A stretch of DNA of 64,000 bases, taken from the NCBI RefSeq assembly GCF_014203095.1, contig NZ_JACHIG010000010.1, positions 164,695-228,694 of the forward strand, given 5' to 3'. This document shows, one piece after another, positions 17,039-24,155 of the stretch (position 1 is its first letter; each line of letters opens with the position of its first letter). Both the position numbers and the translations under genes were made by a program. Source of the stretch: Prosthecobacter vanneervenii. GTDB lineage: Bacteria; Verrucomicrobiota; Verrucomicrobiia; Verrucomicrobiales; Verrucomicrobiaceae. The notes beneath the pieces were generated by a model, which saw only the letters and a program-made list of their open reading frames with translations, searched no databases and was not told the DNA's origin.

Positions 17039-17305
17039 GTCGCAGGCAGCCTGTTTTGGGCGCGTGAAGCCACCGCTACCGACCAAGTCAGCGATCAAGT
17101 CACCGACCAAGTCAAAGCCCTGCTCAAGTGTGTGGGGACCAAGCCTGTCAGTGCGCTGGAGTGCATGAAAAAGCTGGGTCTCTCCCATCGGCCCACCTTC
17201 CGCCAAAACTACCTCCAGCCCGCGCTGGACGCCGGGCTGATCGAACGCACGCTGCCGGACAAGCCGAACAGCCGCCTGCAGAAGTACCGGCGGAGCGGGG
17301 GGTGA
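17039..17305 (+). pseudogene. 3' remnant of an AlbA_2/Fic-type ATP-binding protein gene
   Basis: Translated from 17039, this frame reads through TDQVSDQVTDQVKALLKCV and ends with PALDAGLIERTLPDKPNS and RLQKYRR before TGA at 17303-17305. The (T/S)DQV repeat followed by a winged-helix C-terminus and a P.KP.S..Q.YR tail is characteristic of the end of AlbA_2/AAA_4 (RecG-like) and related Fic-family proteins, which are normally 380-500 residues. There is no start codon and no N-terminal domain: the frame is closed by a stop just upstream. It is therefore a gene fragment left after deletion or recombination. Confidence 0.75.
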
Positions 17306-17387
17306 GGGGTAGGTGGCCTGTTTCTGCGCTTTCAGCGTTTCTGAATAATGTCTGGCATGAATGGCTATCCACCCATACTGAGAAACC

Positions 17388-17822
17388 ATGTGGCGCGACC
17401 TCCTTCAGAACCTGAGTGAAGACCTCACATTCCACCCGCCGGCATCCGCTGAAGAGATTGCCCGGATCGCCGCTGAGCTGGGGATCGACCTGCCGGTTGA
17501 GCTTCACAGCATTCTCAGTGAATCGAACGGCATTGGAGGCAAATATGGTCTCGGTTTGCTATGGGAAGGAACGCGCATCCTCGAGGACAACCAGCGCTTT
17601 CGGAACTCATCCGAATTCCCCGATCTCTACATGCCTTTCGACCATCTGCTGTTTTTCGGAGACGCTGGAAATGGAGATCAATTTGCCTTCACGATTCTCC
17701 GGGGTGGCGTGATCCGGCCCGACATCTTTGTCTGGAACCACGAGGACGACAGCAGGTCATGGATAGCCCCTTCACTGAAGACCTTTTACGAGTGGTGGCT
17801 GACTGGGAAGATCAGCGTGTGA
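17388..17822 (+). CDS. SMI1/KNR4 family protein (immunity-like)
   Basis: A 144-residue protein with the SMI1/KNR4 (SUKH) fold. The N-terminal helix pair has PASAEEIARIAAELGIDLPVEL, followed by the hallmark LLSESNG-type loop (HSILSESNGIGG). Mid-protein it has DHLLFFGDAGNGDQFAF (the F..GNGD motif) and near the end IFVWNHEDDS with a final W. Bacterial SUKH proteins are mostly immunity proteins against secreted or contact-dependent nuclease toxins. No toxin gene is present in the window, so it is an orphan immunity gene or serves another role. Confidence 0.85.
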   Translation: MWRDLLQNLSEDLTFHPPASAEEIARIAAELGIDLPVELHSILSESNGIGGKYGLGLLWEGTRILEDNQRFRNSSEFPDLYMPFDHLLFFGDAGNGDQFAFTILRGGVIRPDIFVWNHEDDSRSWIAPSLKTFYEWWLTGKISV

Positions 17823-17862
17823 ATCACCAAGCCATTTGGGCAACGACCGGCGCATTTTTTCC

Positions 17863-18393
17863 ATGACTCAAATCGCTGACGAACACATGCGTGCCATGCG
17901 GTATGCAGATGCGCTTGCCGCTTATCAGGCGGCATGGGTGCAGCTGCAGGATCAGCTCGATGAGAAGCAGCAAGTCTGGCTGCTTCTCTCCATAGCCAAT
18001 GCCGCTGTGCGTCTCGGTGACTTTGAAGAGGCCTTCGAGGCCCTGCTGGTCTTGCCGGAACACTATGCTGATTCCGGGATCGTGGTGGGCAATCCGCTTT
18101 TCCATCTGCTGGTCGGTTTGAGCTTCCACGGCCTGAAAGAGGATCCCGATGGAGAGACGGACAACTTTGCCCGTGCGCTCATCTGCGGAGGACCAGGGAT
18201 TTTCTTTGGAGAGCATCCATCGCATTTGGAACGCATGAAGCAGCTCCTCCGCCCGCCTGCAGAGTTGGGAACCTGGACGGGATATGAAGGCTGTTCGAGA
18301 GACCTGCTGAATCAAGCCACTGGATACCTTCTCGGACTCATCACCGAGAAGATCGGTGCTGCACCGCCCTATGCCCCACCAAGCGGCACGTAG
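17863..18393 (+). CDS. TPR-like helical protein, hypothetical
   Basis: A 176-residue all-helical protein beginning MTQIADEHMRAMRYADALAAYQ, with helix pairs that look like tetratricopeptide repeats (MRYADALAAYQAAWVQL, LLSIANAAVRLGDFEEAFEAL). The C-terminal part has HPSHLERMKQLLRPPAELGTW. Proteins of this kind often sit beside SMI1/KNR4 genes, as here (41 bp downstream of it), so co-transcription is likely. The function is unknown; protein-protein interaction is the safest guess. Its 3' end overlaps the convergent orphan antitoxin gene by 25 bp. Confidence 0.6.
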   Translation: MTQIADEHMRAMRYADALAAYQAAWVQLQDQLDEKQQVWLLLSIANAAVRLGDFEEAFEALLVLPEHYADSGIVVGNPLFHLLVGLSFHGLKEDPDGETDNFARALICGGPGIFFGEHPSHLERMKQLLRPPAELGTWTGYEGCSRDLLNQATGYLLGLITEKIGAAPPYAPPSGT

Positions 18394-18569
18394 CTGCATC
18401 CCGCATACGAAAGACCAGCACGGCGCGCAGCTAGCCTGGAGCGGACGCGGGCAATGGCTTCATCTGCGGAAACAAGCTTCACTCTTCCTTCCTGAATCTC
18501 CTTCACACGGGCATCGATTTCCGCTTCCCACTCGGTTTTACCCGAGGTCTCGTCGTCGTGCTCGCTCAT
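18369..18569 (-). CDS. Orphan addiction-module (antitoxin-like) protein
   Basis: A 66-residue protein whose centre, EWEAEIDARVKEIQEGRVKL followed by VSADEAIARVRSRLAARRAG, matches the C-terminal half of putative addiction-module components (TIGR02574-type antitoxins that pair with ParE/RelE toxins). The N-terminal helix usually present is shortened to a charged stretch (MSEHDDETSGKT). No toxin gene follows: the next gene downstream is convergent. The gene starts 5 bp after the sialidase-like gene on the same strand. It could be a relic or an anti-addiction antitoxin. Confidence 0.6.
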   Translation of the reverse strand: MSEHDDETSGKTEWEAEIDARVKEIQEGRVKLVSADEAIARVRSRLAARRAGLSYAGCSYVPLGGA

Positions 18570-18574
18570 GGCGT

Positions 18575-19579
18575 TTACTTCACCCGCACCTGCGCATAAT
18601 AGATCGCCGCTTTCCCTTCGTGGCTGCTGTAGTACGTCACGTGGAGGATGTCGTCGTGCCAGTAGAGGCCGGGGAAGGAGCAGTCGCCGCCGCTGGGGAG
18701 TTCGAGGATGGGGGTGAGGCTGGTGGGCGTCATGGCAAAGAGGACGGTGTGGGGTCCGGGGGTTTTGCCAAAGCCGCGGGAGGCGGCGATGAGCTTGCCA
18801 TCGGGCAGCTCGATGAAGTTGGGGCCGCCGAGGGGGAGGCCGGTGGCGGCAAAGGTCCAGTCGCGGTAGGGGGCCTTGGCGGTGCCGATCACGCCTTTGC
18901 GGTCGGCACCCTGGCGGGACACGAGGGCCAGTGCGGTGCCGTCTTTGAGAAAGCGGATGGTGGTTTCTCCGGGCTGGCCGGGCACCTGCATGATGGAGGA
19001 GAGCTGCCAAACGCTGCCGTCGCTGCTGGCGTAGGTCTTGAGTGACCACTCCTTTTCAGGGGCGGGGCCGCCGGAGCTGGGGTGGATGTTGAAGCTGGCG
19101 CCGTAGAAGCGCTTGTCGGCCGGATTCACGGCCACGCGCCAGAGCCAGTCGCCTTTGGCCAGGAGCTTTTGCAGCGGGGTCCACACTTTGCCGTCCATGC
19201 TGGTGGCGTAGCGGGGCTGGCGGCCCAGCGTGGGGGAGACGCCCTCGCACAGGAGGTAGAGGCGCTTTTCGTCGGGGGTGATGATGAGCTTGGGATCGCG
19301 CAGGTCGGTGCCGGGCTCGTTCAGCGTCACCTGCTCCACCCAGGTCTTGCCGCTGGCGGAGACGAGCACGCGGATGGTGCCATCGCCCTTCGTGGCGGAG
19401 TCGGCCTCGCGGAAGCAGCAGTAGAAGAGGTTCTGAAAGCGCGTCAGGTCGGTGAAGGCATTGTGCGGGGCCTTGTCCCAGATTTTTTCCACGGAGACCA
19501 GCTCGGCCGTGGGTGCCTGCGCATGCAGGAGGCTGGCGGAGAGCAAAACGACGAGGGCGGAGAGGATGGAGCGGCGCAT
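18575..19579 (-). CDS. Exported sialidase-like beta-propeller protein
   Basis: A 334-residue protein with a Sec signal peptide (MRRSILSALVVLLSASLLHAQA) and a propeller of BNR/Asp-box repeats: SASGKTW (about 85), SMDGKVW (about 130) and SDGSVW (about 195). Early in the mature protein comes F..CFREAD and later DLRDPKL, where a sialidase would show its Arg residues (RDPKL and the TTIRFLKDGT segment). Such proteins release or bind sialic-acid-like or other sugar residues, but many homologues are not true sialidases. It lies downstream of the large-lipoprotein gene, with one copy of the 40-bp repeat between them. Confidence 0.72.
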   Translation of the reverse strand: MRRSILSALVVLLSASLLHAQAPTAELVSVEKIWDKAPHNAFTDLTRFQNLFYCCFREADSATKGDGTIRVLVSASGKTWVEQVTLNEPGTDLRDPKLIITPDEKRLYLLCEGVSPTLGRQPRYATSMDGKVWTPLQKLLAKGDWLWRVAVNPADKRFYGASFNIHPSSGGPAPEKEWSLKTYASSDGSVWQLSSIMQVPGQPGETTIRFLKDGTALALVSRQGADRKGVIGTAKAPYRDWTFAATGLPLGGPNFIELPDGKLIAASRGFGKTPGPHTVLFAMTPTSLTPILELPSGGDCSFPGLYWHDDILHVTYYSSHEGKAAIYYAQVRVK

Positions 19580-19601
19580 GATGCAGAATCGTAAGCAGAA
19601 G

Positions 19602-19641
19602 CCGCAGCTTTTCATCGTTTCTTTGGCCGGGTGACAAAGAA
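19602..19641 (-). repeat. 40-bp perfect direct repeat, copy A
   Basis: Forty bases identical to 23210-23249, beginning CCGCAGCTTTTCATCG and ending GGGTGACAAAGAA. In copy B the same bases encode the C-terminus FFVTRPKKR and stop of the PepSY gene; here they are non-coding, just past the end of the large lipoprotein gene. The two copies bracket the block 19642-23209. Confidence 0.9.
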
Positions 19642-19646
19642 GTACC

Positions 19647-21905
19647 TCAGATCTCATTCCAGCGACAGGTCAAAGCTCCATTCCAGCGGGGGAAACCAGC
19701 GCATCTGATCCGCCTCCTGGGCCAGGGGATGGAGGGGTTGCGGTTCACCAGGGCTTTGTAAAAGCGGTCGGCGGACTTGGGGGCATTGGTTTTGAGCCAG
19801 ATGCCGGCGGTGGCCAGGACGTGGGCGGTCTGCTCGCTGTCATCCGGCAGCAGCCGTGCGGACTGCCAGGCGAGATCGGCGGCGAGGTAGCGGTAGTGAA
19901 AGCGCCGGTCAATCCGTGGGCCGTAATGGCGTGCGCACCAGATCTCGTCCGCCGTGGCGGGGAGTACGGGTGTGTAGCGAAGGGTCTCCGTGCGTGTCTC
20001 AGGCGTGGGATCCCAATCATAGCGCCATAGTGCAGTCTTGCGCCTTTCGTGGAAGGGGTAATGGCGGAAGACGCCGCCGCAGCTCGTGTAGTCTGGAGCG
20101 TCTTCGTAGCCAAACAATTCCATGCCCAGCCTGCGTTCGATCTGCGCGGCGGTCCACAGGGCCTCTCCGCGTTCTTTGGAAGAGAGGCGGGTGTCCTTGG
20201 AGCGGCGGCGTTCGGCATCAAAGCGCCGCAGCGCGCGCTCGAGGTCTGCAGGCAGCAGTTTGCAGGCTTCCTGGATCAGGCCTTCACGGGCCAGACGGCG
20301 CGCCACGAGGTAGGTGAAGCGGTCTAGCTCAGGCTTGTCTGACCACCCGCCGTACTTGGCTTCGAGATAGCCGATGCTCAGCGGCTGGGTGAGGGGCTTG
20401 GCATCGGGCACGGTCATCTTTTGCAGGCGTGGGAGCTTGCCGGCATGTGAGAGAGCCAGTAGCTCCTCCACGGAGAGCAGGCGCTCGGCCACATAGGCTG
20501 TGTCACGCCAGTAGTCGGTGCGCAGAAAGGTCTGCAGGGCCCCGGCAAAGTCATTGCGCGCCACCTGGGCCACGGCGCAGTCCGCCAGGAGCATGTGCGT
20601 GCGCACGGCGGAGTAGTTGGTGGTGGTCAGCGGATACCATTCGTTCCCCACCTCCGACTCATACCCGCTGCGTGCGGAGGGCTCGGGCGTGGGCAGTTTT
20701 GCGGCCATGCGGCTCAGGTGCTGCCGGGCCTCGCGGCGGCTGCCACGCATGGCGGCCAGCTTGCCACGCAGCGCCAGGGCATTGGTGTCATCTGCCGGGG
20801 CCAGCGCCAGCCAGCGGCGGGCATCGTCAAAGCGTGCGGCATTGTAGCAGATCCACGCCAGCATCACGGTCTCCTGCTGGTCTTTGACGCCGGCGTCTTC
20901 AAAGGACTTCAGCCAGCGTGGCAGGTTCTCATCCTCCACAGAGCTGCCTGCCTGTCCCTGCTCCCAGCCGTTGAGAGACCCCATGTGCTCAATGAGCTGC
21001 AGCATCTGCACCCGGCGCAGGAAGGGATCTGCCACCACCACGCGCGCAAAGTCCGCGCTCCAGTCCATGAGCACACGCCGGTCCTTCCTGAGCATGGTCT
21101 CGGCGCGGCTGAGGCCCAGCGGTGCGCGCAGCATGGCGGCGCGCTTCCACTCGGCGGCGGAGACCTCCTGCTTTTCCGCATAGTCGCTGCTGGCCCTGCC
21201 GAGGATGTAGGTGGCCTCGATGCCCAGGTGCAGGCAATCTTTGAATCCTGCGGCTGCGAGCTTCCGCGTCTCGCTGAGCCAGCGCCCCTGCTCCTCCTCC
21301 GGCGCAGTGCGGAAGAGCATCCACGCGGACCAGGTGCTGCGGTGCTGCCTTTTCTCAGCAGGCAGCGCCAGCACCTGCAGCCAGAGAGCACGTGCGGCCT
21401 TGAAAGGATCAGGAGAGATCCGCCCGTCGGCCTCAATCCGCTCCGCCGCACCCTGAAGGTACAGGCGCATGTCTTCCGGCAGCGGGGCGATGATTTCCTC
21501 AAACTCCTGCTTTTTGTTGGTCCACGCAGGCACGTTCAGGGCATCTGCCGCCTTCATGTTCTGGGCCGATTGGTCGCCTTCATCCAGCATCACACGCCGC
21601 AGCTCACGGTAGCGCTCGAGCCAGCCTGCGGGAAAAGACTGAGTGGCCGTGATCTCTTTGATCTCGGCCATTTCCAGATCCAGCGTGTAGGCGGGGGTGC
21701 CTTTCTCATGCGCCAGATGAGCGTCTGCGGGCACGGCCAACTGCAGCAGCTCGCTCTGAAAATGGAACAGCGGCGGCCGCAGAATGACGCGCGGCTGGTC
21801 CAGGGCATTGTCAGGAAAAAAGGGGCCGCAGGCGATGACCGTGACAGCTCCCAGCATGGCGGAGGTGCAAAGCCAGCGGCGGCTGGAATGACGGCGCAGA
21901 GTCAT
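19647..21905 (-). CDS. Large lipoprotein with helical repeats; C-terminus frameshifted
   Basis: A 752-residue protein with a lipoprotein signal (MLGAVTVIACGPFFPDNAL, Cys as the lipid site). The body is predicted helical, TPR-like, with pairs such as AWICYNAARFDDARRWLAL and DFAGALQTFLRTDYWRDTAYV. The last residues (WPRRRIRCAGFPRW onward) are not natural-looking. In the alternative frame the end reads PLAQEADQMRWFPPLEW then SFDLSLE and stops at 19654-19656. A single missing base in the G-run at 19725-19728 explains this. It lies 41 bp downstream of the DUF3142 gene, a pairing I recall from other genomes. Function unknown. Confidence 0.7.
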   Translation of the reverse strand: MTLRRHSSRRWLCTSAMLGAVTVIACGPFFPDNALDQPRVILRPPLFHFQSELLQLAVPADAHLAHEKGTPAYTLDLEMAEIKEITATQSFPAGWLERYRELRRVMLDEGDQSAQNMKAADALNVPAWTNKKQEFEEIIAPLPEDMRLYLQGAAERIEADGRISPDPFKAARALWLQVLALPAEKRQHRSTWSAWMLFRTAPEEEQGRWLSETRKLAAAGFKDCLHLGIEATYILGRASSDYAEKQEVSAAEWKRAAMLRAPLGLSRAETMLRKDRRVLMDWSADFARVVVADPFLRRVQMLQLIEHMGSLNGWEQGQAGSSVEDENLPRWLKSFEDAGVKDQQETVMLAWICYNAARFDDARRWLALAPADDTNALALRGKLAAMRGSRREARQHLSRMAAKLPTPEPSARSGYESEVGNEWYPLTTTNYSAVRTHMLLADCAVAQVARNDFAGALQTFLRTDYWRDTAYVAERLLSVEELLALSHAGKLPRLQKMTVPDAKPLTQPLSIGYLEAKYGGWSDKPELDRFTYLVARRLAREGLIQEACKLLPADLERALRRFDAERRRSKDTRLSSKERGEALWTAAQIERRLGMELFGYEDAPDYTSCGGVFRHYPFHERRKTALWRYDWDPTPETRTETLRYTPVLPATADEIWCARHYGPRIDRRFHYRYLAADLAWQSARLLPDDSEQTAHVLATAGIWLKTNAPKSADRFYKALVNRNPSIPWPRRRIRCAGFPRWNGALTCRWNEI

Positions 21906-21946
21906 GCGTGCATTGTAACCCAACGGTATATAATGCGATGAAATTC

Positions 21947-23188
21947 TTAGCGAATCAGACGAATATGCTGCCCTGCCGTCTGCCCTTCTGGCAGTCGCAG
22001 CCACCCGGCGGTGATCTGCTGTCCGGAGCGCAACCGCGCAAAGTAGGAGGGATGTGCCAGCCGCAGCGTCAGGTGCCCCGGTGCCTGCTGCTGCACCACG
22101 TAGCCGCGCAGGCCGTCACTGGCTTCTGCCGCAGCGCCCGTCCACGAGACCTGCACCTCGCGCGGCAGGTCATCCGGTGCCTCGCCCTTCTGCAGCAGGA
22201 TGATTTCATGATGCCCCTCGGGCGTGAGTCTGGCGGCTGCCTCCCACCCGCGCTGGAGCGTGTCTCCGCGCGCCACTCTCTCCAGCAGGCCGGGGGGCCA
22301 GTTCAGGCGGTCGCTGCTCACAGGCAGGCGGTACCAGATGACAGACTGCATGAGCCCCGGGGCATGCGCACGCCAGTCTGCCATGAGCGCGGAGAGGGCA
22401 TAGGCGTCTGAATCCAGCACGGCATAGTGCCGCGCGCCGACCGCAAATCCTGCGGGCAGGTCTTCGCCGTGGATGTCGCGTATCTGGCCGCCGTCATCAA
22501 ACTCCACGATGCATGAGTAGGTGGGCAGCGCCACGCGGAAGGGCACCCCCATCGCCACCGCACGCCGCACGGCCTCACGGGTTTCCTTCATGTCCATCAG
22601 GCCGATGACGCCGCCCTGCCGTGGCAGGTGCAGGGAGTGCACCTGCAGCACATAGCCCGGAGCGCGTTTCAAAAGATCGCGCGCGGCATCCTGCCTCAGC
22701 CACGCAGGCAGCGCGGTGATGCACAGCGGCACGTCTGTCTGCAGCACGCCCAGCAGCCGTGCATACTCGGGCAGGCGGGATTCGGCGCAGTCGTAGTCCA
22801 GCTGCAGCTCCGTCAGGCGCACGCCCTCGGTCTTGAAGCGGGCCACGGTGTCCGTGCACAGGCGCTGCAGCTCCTGGGTCAGCGCGTCGTTCCATCCGCC
22901 TTTTCCCACGGAGGCATGCACCCGCAGCACCGCCCCCACGTTCATACCAGATTCTGCCAGCACCTGACAGTCCGGGGCGATGACGGTGGTCTCGGGCTTT
23001 CCCTTCCGCATGCTCAGCTCGGCCGCGAGCACATGCATGGCATCCCATCGGGCGCTGCGCACTGCCGCAGAGACCTCGGGCTTCCAGCTCCGCTGCCACA
23101 CATACACCTGAGATGGCAGAGGTGCCTGCCGCGCCTCCTCACGGCCGCAGCCTGCCAGCATGGCGATGAGGAGCAGCAAGGGGCGCAT
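21947..23188 (-). CDS. DUF3142 lipoprotein
   Basis: A 413-residue protein with a short lipoprotein signal (MRPLLLLIAMLAGCG). The N-terminal domain matches DUF3142: VYVWQRSW at the first strand, LTELQLDYDC at about residue 130 (strand 4 of a TIM-barrel-like fold with acidic residues), then VPLCITALPAWL and VLQVHSL. DUF3142 resembles glycoside-hydrolase barrels but has no known activity. A C-terminal beta domain follows. It is the first gene of the two-gene block bracketed by the 40-bp repeat and was probably acquired or rearranged as a unit with the large lipoprotein gene. Confidence 0.8.
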   Translation of the reverse strand: MRPLLLLIAMLAGCGREEARQAPLPSQVYVWQRSWKPEVSAAVRSARWDAMHVLAAELSMRKGKPETTVIAPDCQVLAESGMNVGAVLRVHASVGKGGWNDALTQELQRLCTDTVARFKTEGVRLTELQLDYDCAESRLPEYARLLGVLQTDVPLCITALPAWLRQDAARDLLKRAPGYVLQVHSLHLPRQGGVIGLMDMKETREAVRRAVAMGVPFRVALPTYSCIVEFDDGGQIRDIHGEDLPAGFAVGARHYAVLDSDAYALSALMADWRAHAPGLMQSVIWYRLPVSSDRLNWPPGLLERVARGDTLQRGWEAAARLTPEGHHEIILLQKGEAPDDLPREVQVSWTGAAAEASDGLRGYVVQQQAPGHLTLRLAHPSYFARLRSGQQITAGWLRLPEGQTAGQHIRLIR

Positions 23189-23209
23189 AAGGTGGTTATA
23201 CTCAAACGC

Positions 23210-23249
23210 CCGCAGCTTTTCATCGTTTCTTTGGCCGGGTGACAAAGAA
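23210..23249 (-). repeat. 40-bp perfect direct repeat, copy B
   Basis: Identical to 19602-19641. This copy contains the last codons and stop of the PepSY gene plus 10 bp of 3' sequence, so it is the likely parental copy. Confidence 0.9.
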
Positions 23250-23924
23250 TAGCGCCACGCCCAGGCAGGCGACGAGGAAGGTGCCGGCGGTGAGGAGGGT
23301 CAGGACGAGGTCGCGGGTGTCCTTGTCGGGGATGAAGCCGAGCTTGTGGAAGTTGGTGAAGATGGTGGCCTCAAACTGGCGCTGGCGGTCGGTGTGGCGG
23401 GTCACGCTGCCGGTGGTGGTGGAGACGTACACGCGTGTGTCCAGCGCATCTCCGGCATCAAAGCGATACACGGGCAGGATGCGGAAGATGTTGATGTATT
23501 CGGTGTTAAAAGCGGTGAGGAAGTCGGTCTTCTTCACGCTGGCTCCGGCGAGGAAATTCCGCGCGATCTCGGCGGCGTAGGCTTCGTCCATGGCGGCGTC
23601 CACCCGGCCGTCCACGGCGCTGACGTACTGCGGTCCGCGCGTGGCTTTGGTGTAGATCTGGTACCAGGGCTGGCCGCCGATGCCGCGCAGGTTCACGGCC
23701 TGCACCTCGGGTTTGTCCCCGGGCAGCTTGGAGACAGCATCGGCTACGGTGATCTTAATGGCGCTGACATCCATGCCGCCACCGGAGGGGCGCGCCTGGG
23801 GTGGCGGGGACTGCGTGCGGGTCATGACATTATGAATGACCCCGCTGCCAGAGGCGATGAGCACGGAGAGACTGAAGACCAGGCCGAGCCAGCGGTGGAG
23901 CTTGCGGATGAGACGTGAGTTCAT
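23220..23924 (-). CDS. PepSY-domain inner-membrane protein (TonB-receptor partner)
   Basis: A 234-residue protein with an N-terminal span carrying the PepSY-TM motif (RKLHRWLGLVFSLSVLIASG, basic and His residues before the span). The periplasmic part holds PepSY-type sequence (ITVADAVSKLPGDKP), and a C-terminal span (LVLTLLTAGTFLVACLGVALFF) ends in RPKKR. PepSY-TM proteins are frequently encoded next to TonB-dependent siderophore or metal receptors and some act as ferric reductases. Here the gene follows the TonB receptor on the same strand, 231 bp downstream, with an inverted repeat in the gap. Reduction of the imported metal is a reasonable but unproven role. Confidence 0.8.
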   Translation of the reverse strand: MNSRLIRKLHRWLGLVFSLSVLIASGSGVIHNVMTRTQSPPPQARPSGGGMDVSAIKITVADAVSKLPGDKPEVQAVNLRGIGGQPWYQIYTKATRGPQYVSAVDGRVDAAMDEAYAAEIARNFLAGASVKKTDFLTAFNTEYINIFRILPVYRFDAGDALDTRVYVSTTTGSVTRHTDRQRQFEATIFTNFHKLGFIPDKDTRDLVLTLLTAGTFLVACLGVALFFVTRPKKR

Positions 23925-23948
23925 GGGGTGGGTGAGTGGAGTTTGGGG

Positions 23949-23972
23949 GAGCGCGGAATTGATTCCGCAGCA
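23949..23972. repeat. 24-bp intergenic inverted repeat, left copy
   Basis: Contains the hairpin GCGGAAT-TG-ATTCCGC. The reverse complement of 24081-24104 matches it at 23 of 24 positions. The pair lies between the TonB receptor and PepSY genes and may attenuate or stabilise the polycistronic message. The sequence looks like a dispersed REP-type element. Confidence 0.7.
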
Positions 23973-24080
23973 GGTGGCAAATAGGTTGTGGGTCGAGCTT
24001 GAGCGCCAGCATCGGCAAACAGGGTGATGCCGTGCGTGGAGGAGGTGTGGGTGGAATGCTGAGCTGTATGCGTTGCCGAG

Positions 24081-24104
24081 TGCTGCGGAATGAATTCCGC
24101 GCTC
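24081..24104. repeat. 24-bp intergenic inverted repeat, right copy
   Basis: Inverted partner of 23949-23972 with its own hairpin GCGGAAT-GA-ATTCCGC. The two copies are separated by 108 bp. Confidence 0.7.
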
Positions 24105-24155
24105 CGCAAAGACGGGCGGGCTTGCGCCACACCCGTCCTACGGGGAATCATGCGC

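Noticed and set aside
12293..18393. Polymorphic toxin or contact-dependent inhibition locus
   Set aside because: Only immunity-like and lipoprotein genes were found; there is no large RHS, CdiA or toxin gene, so the claim is limited to an immunity-like array.
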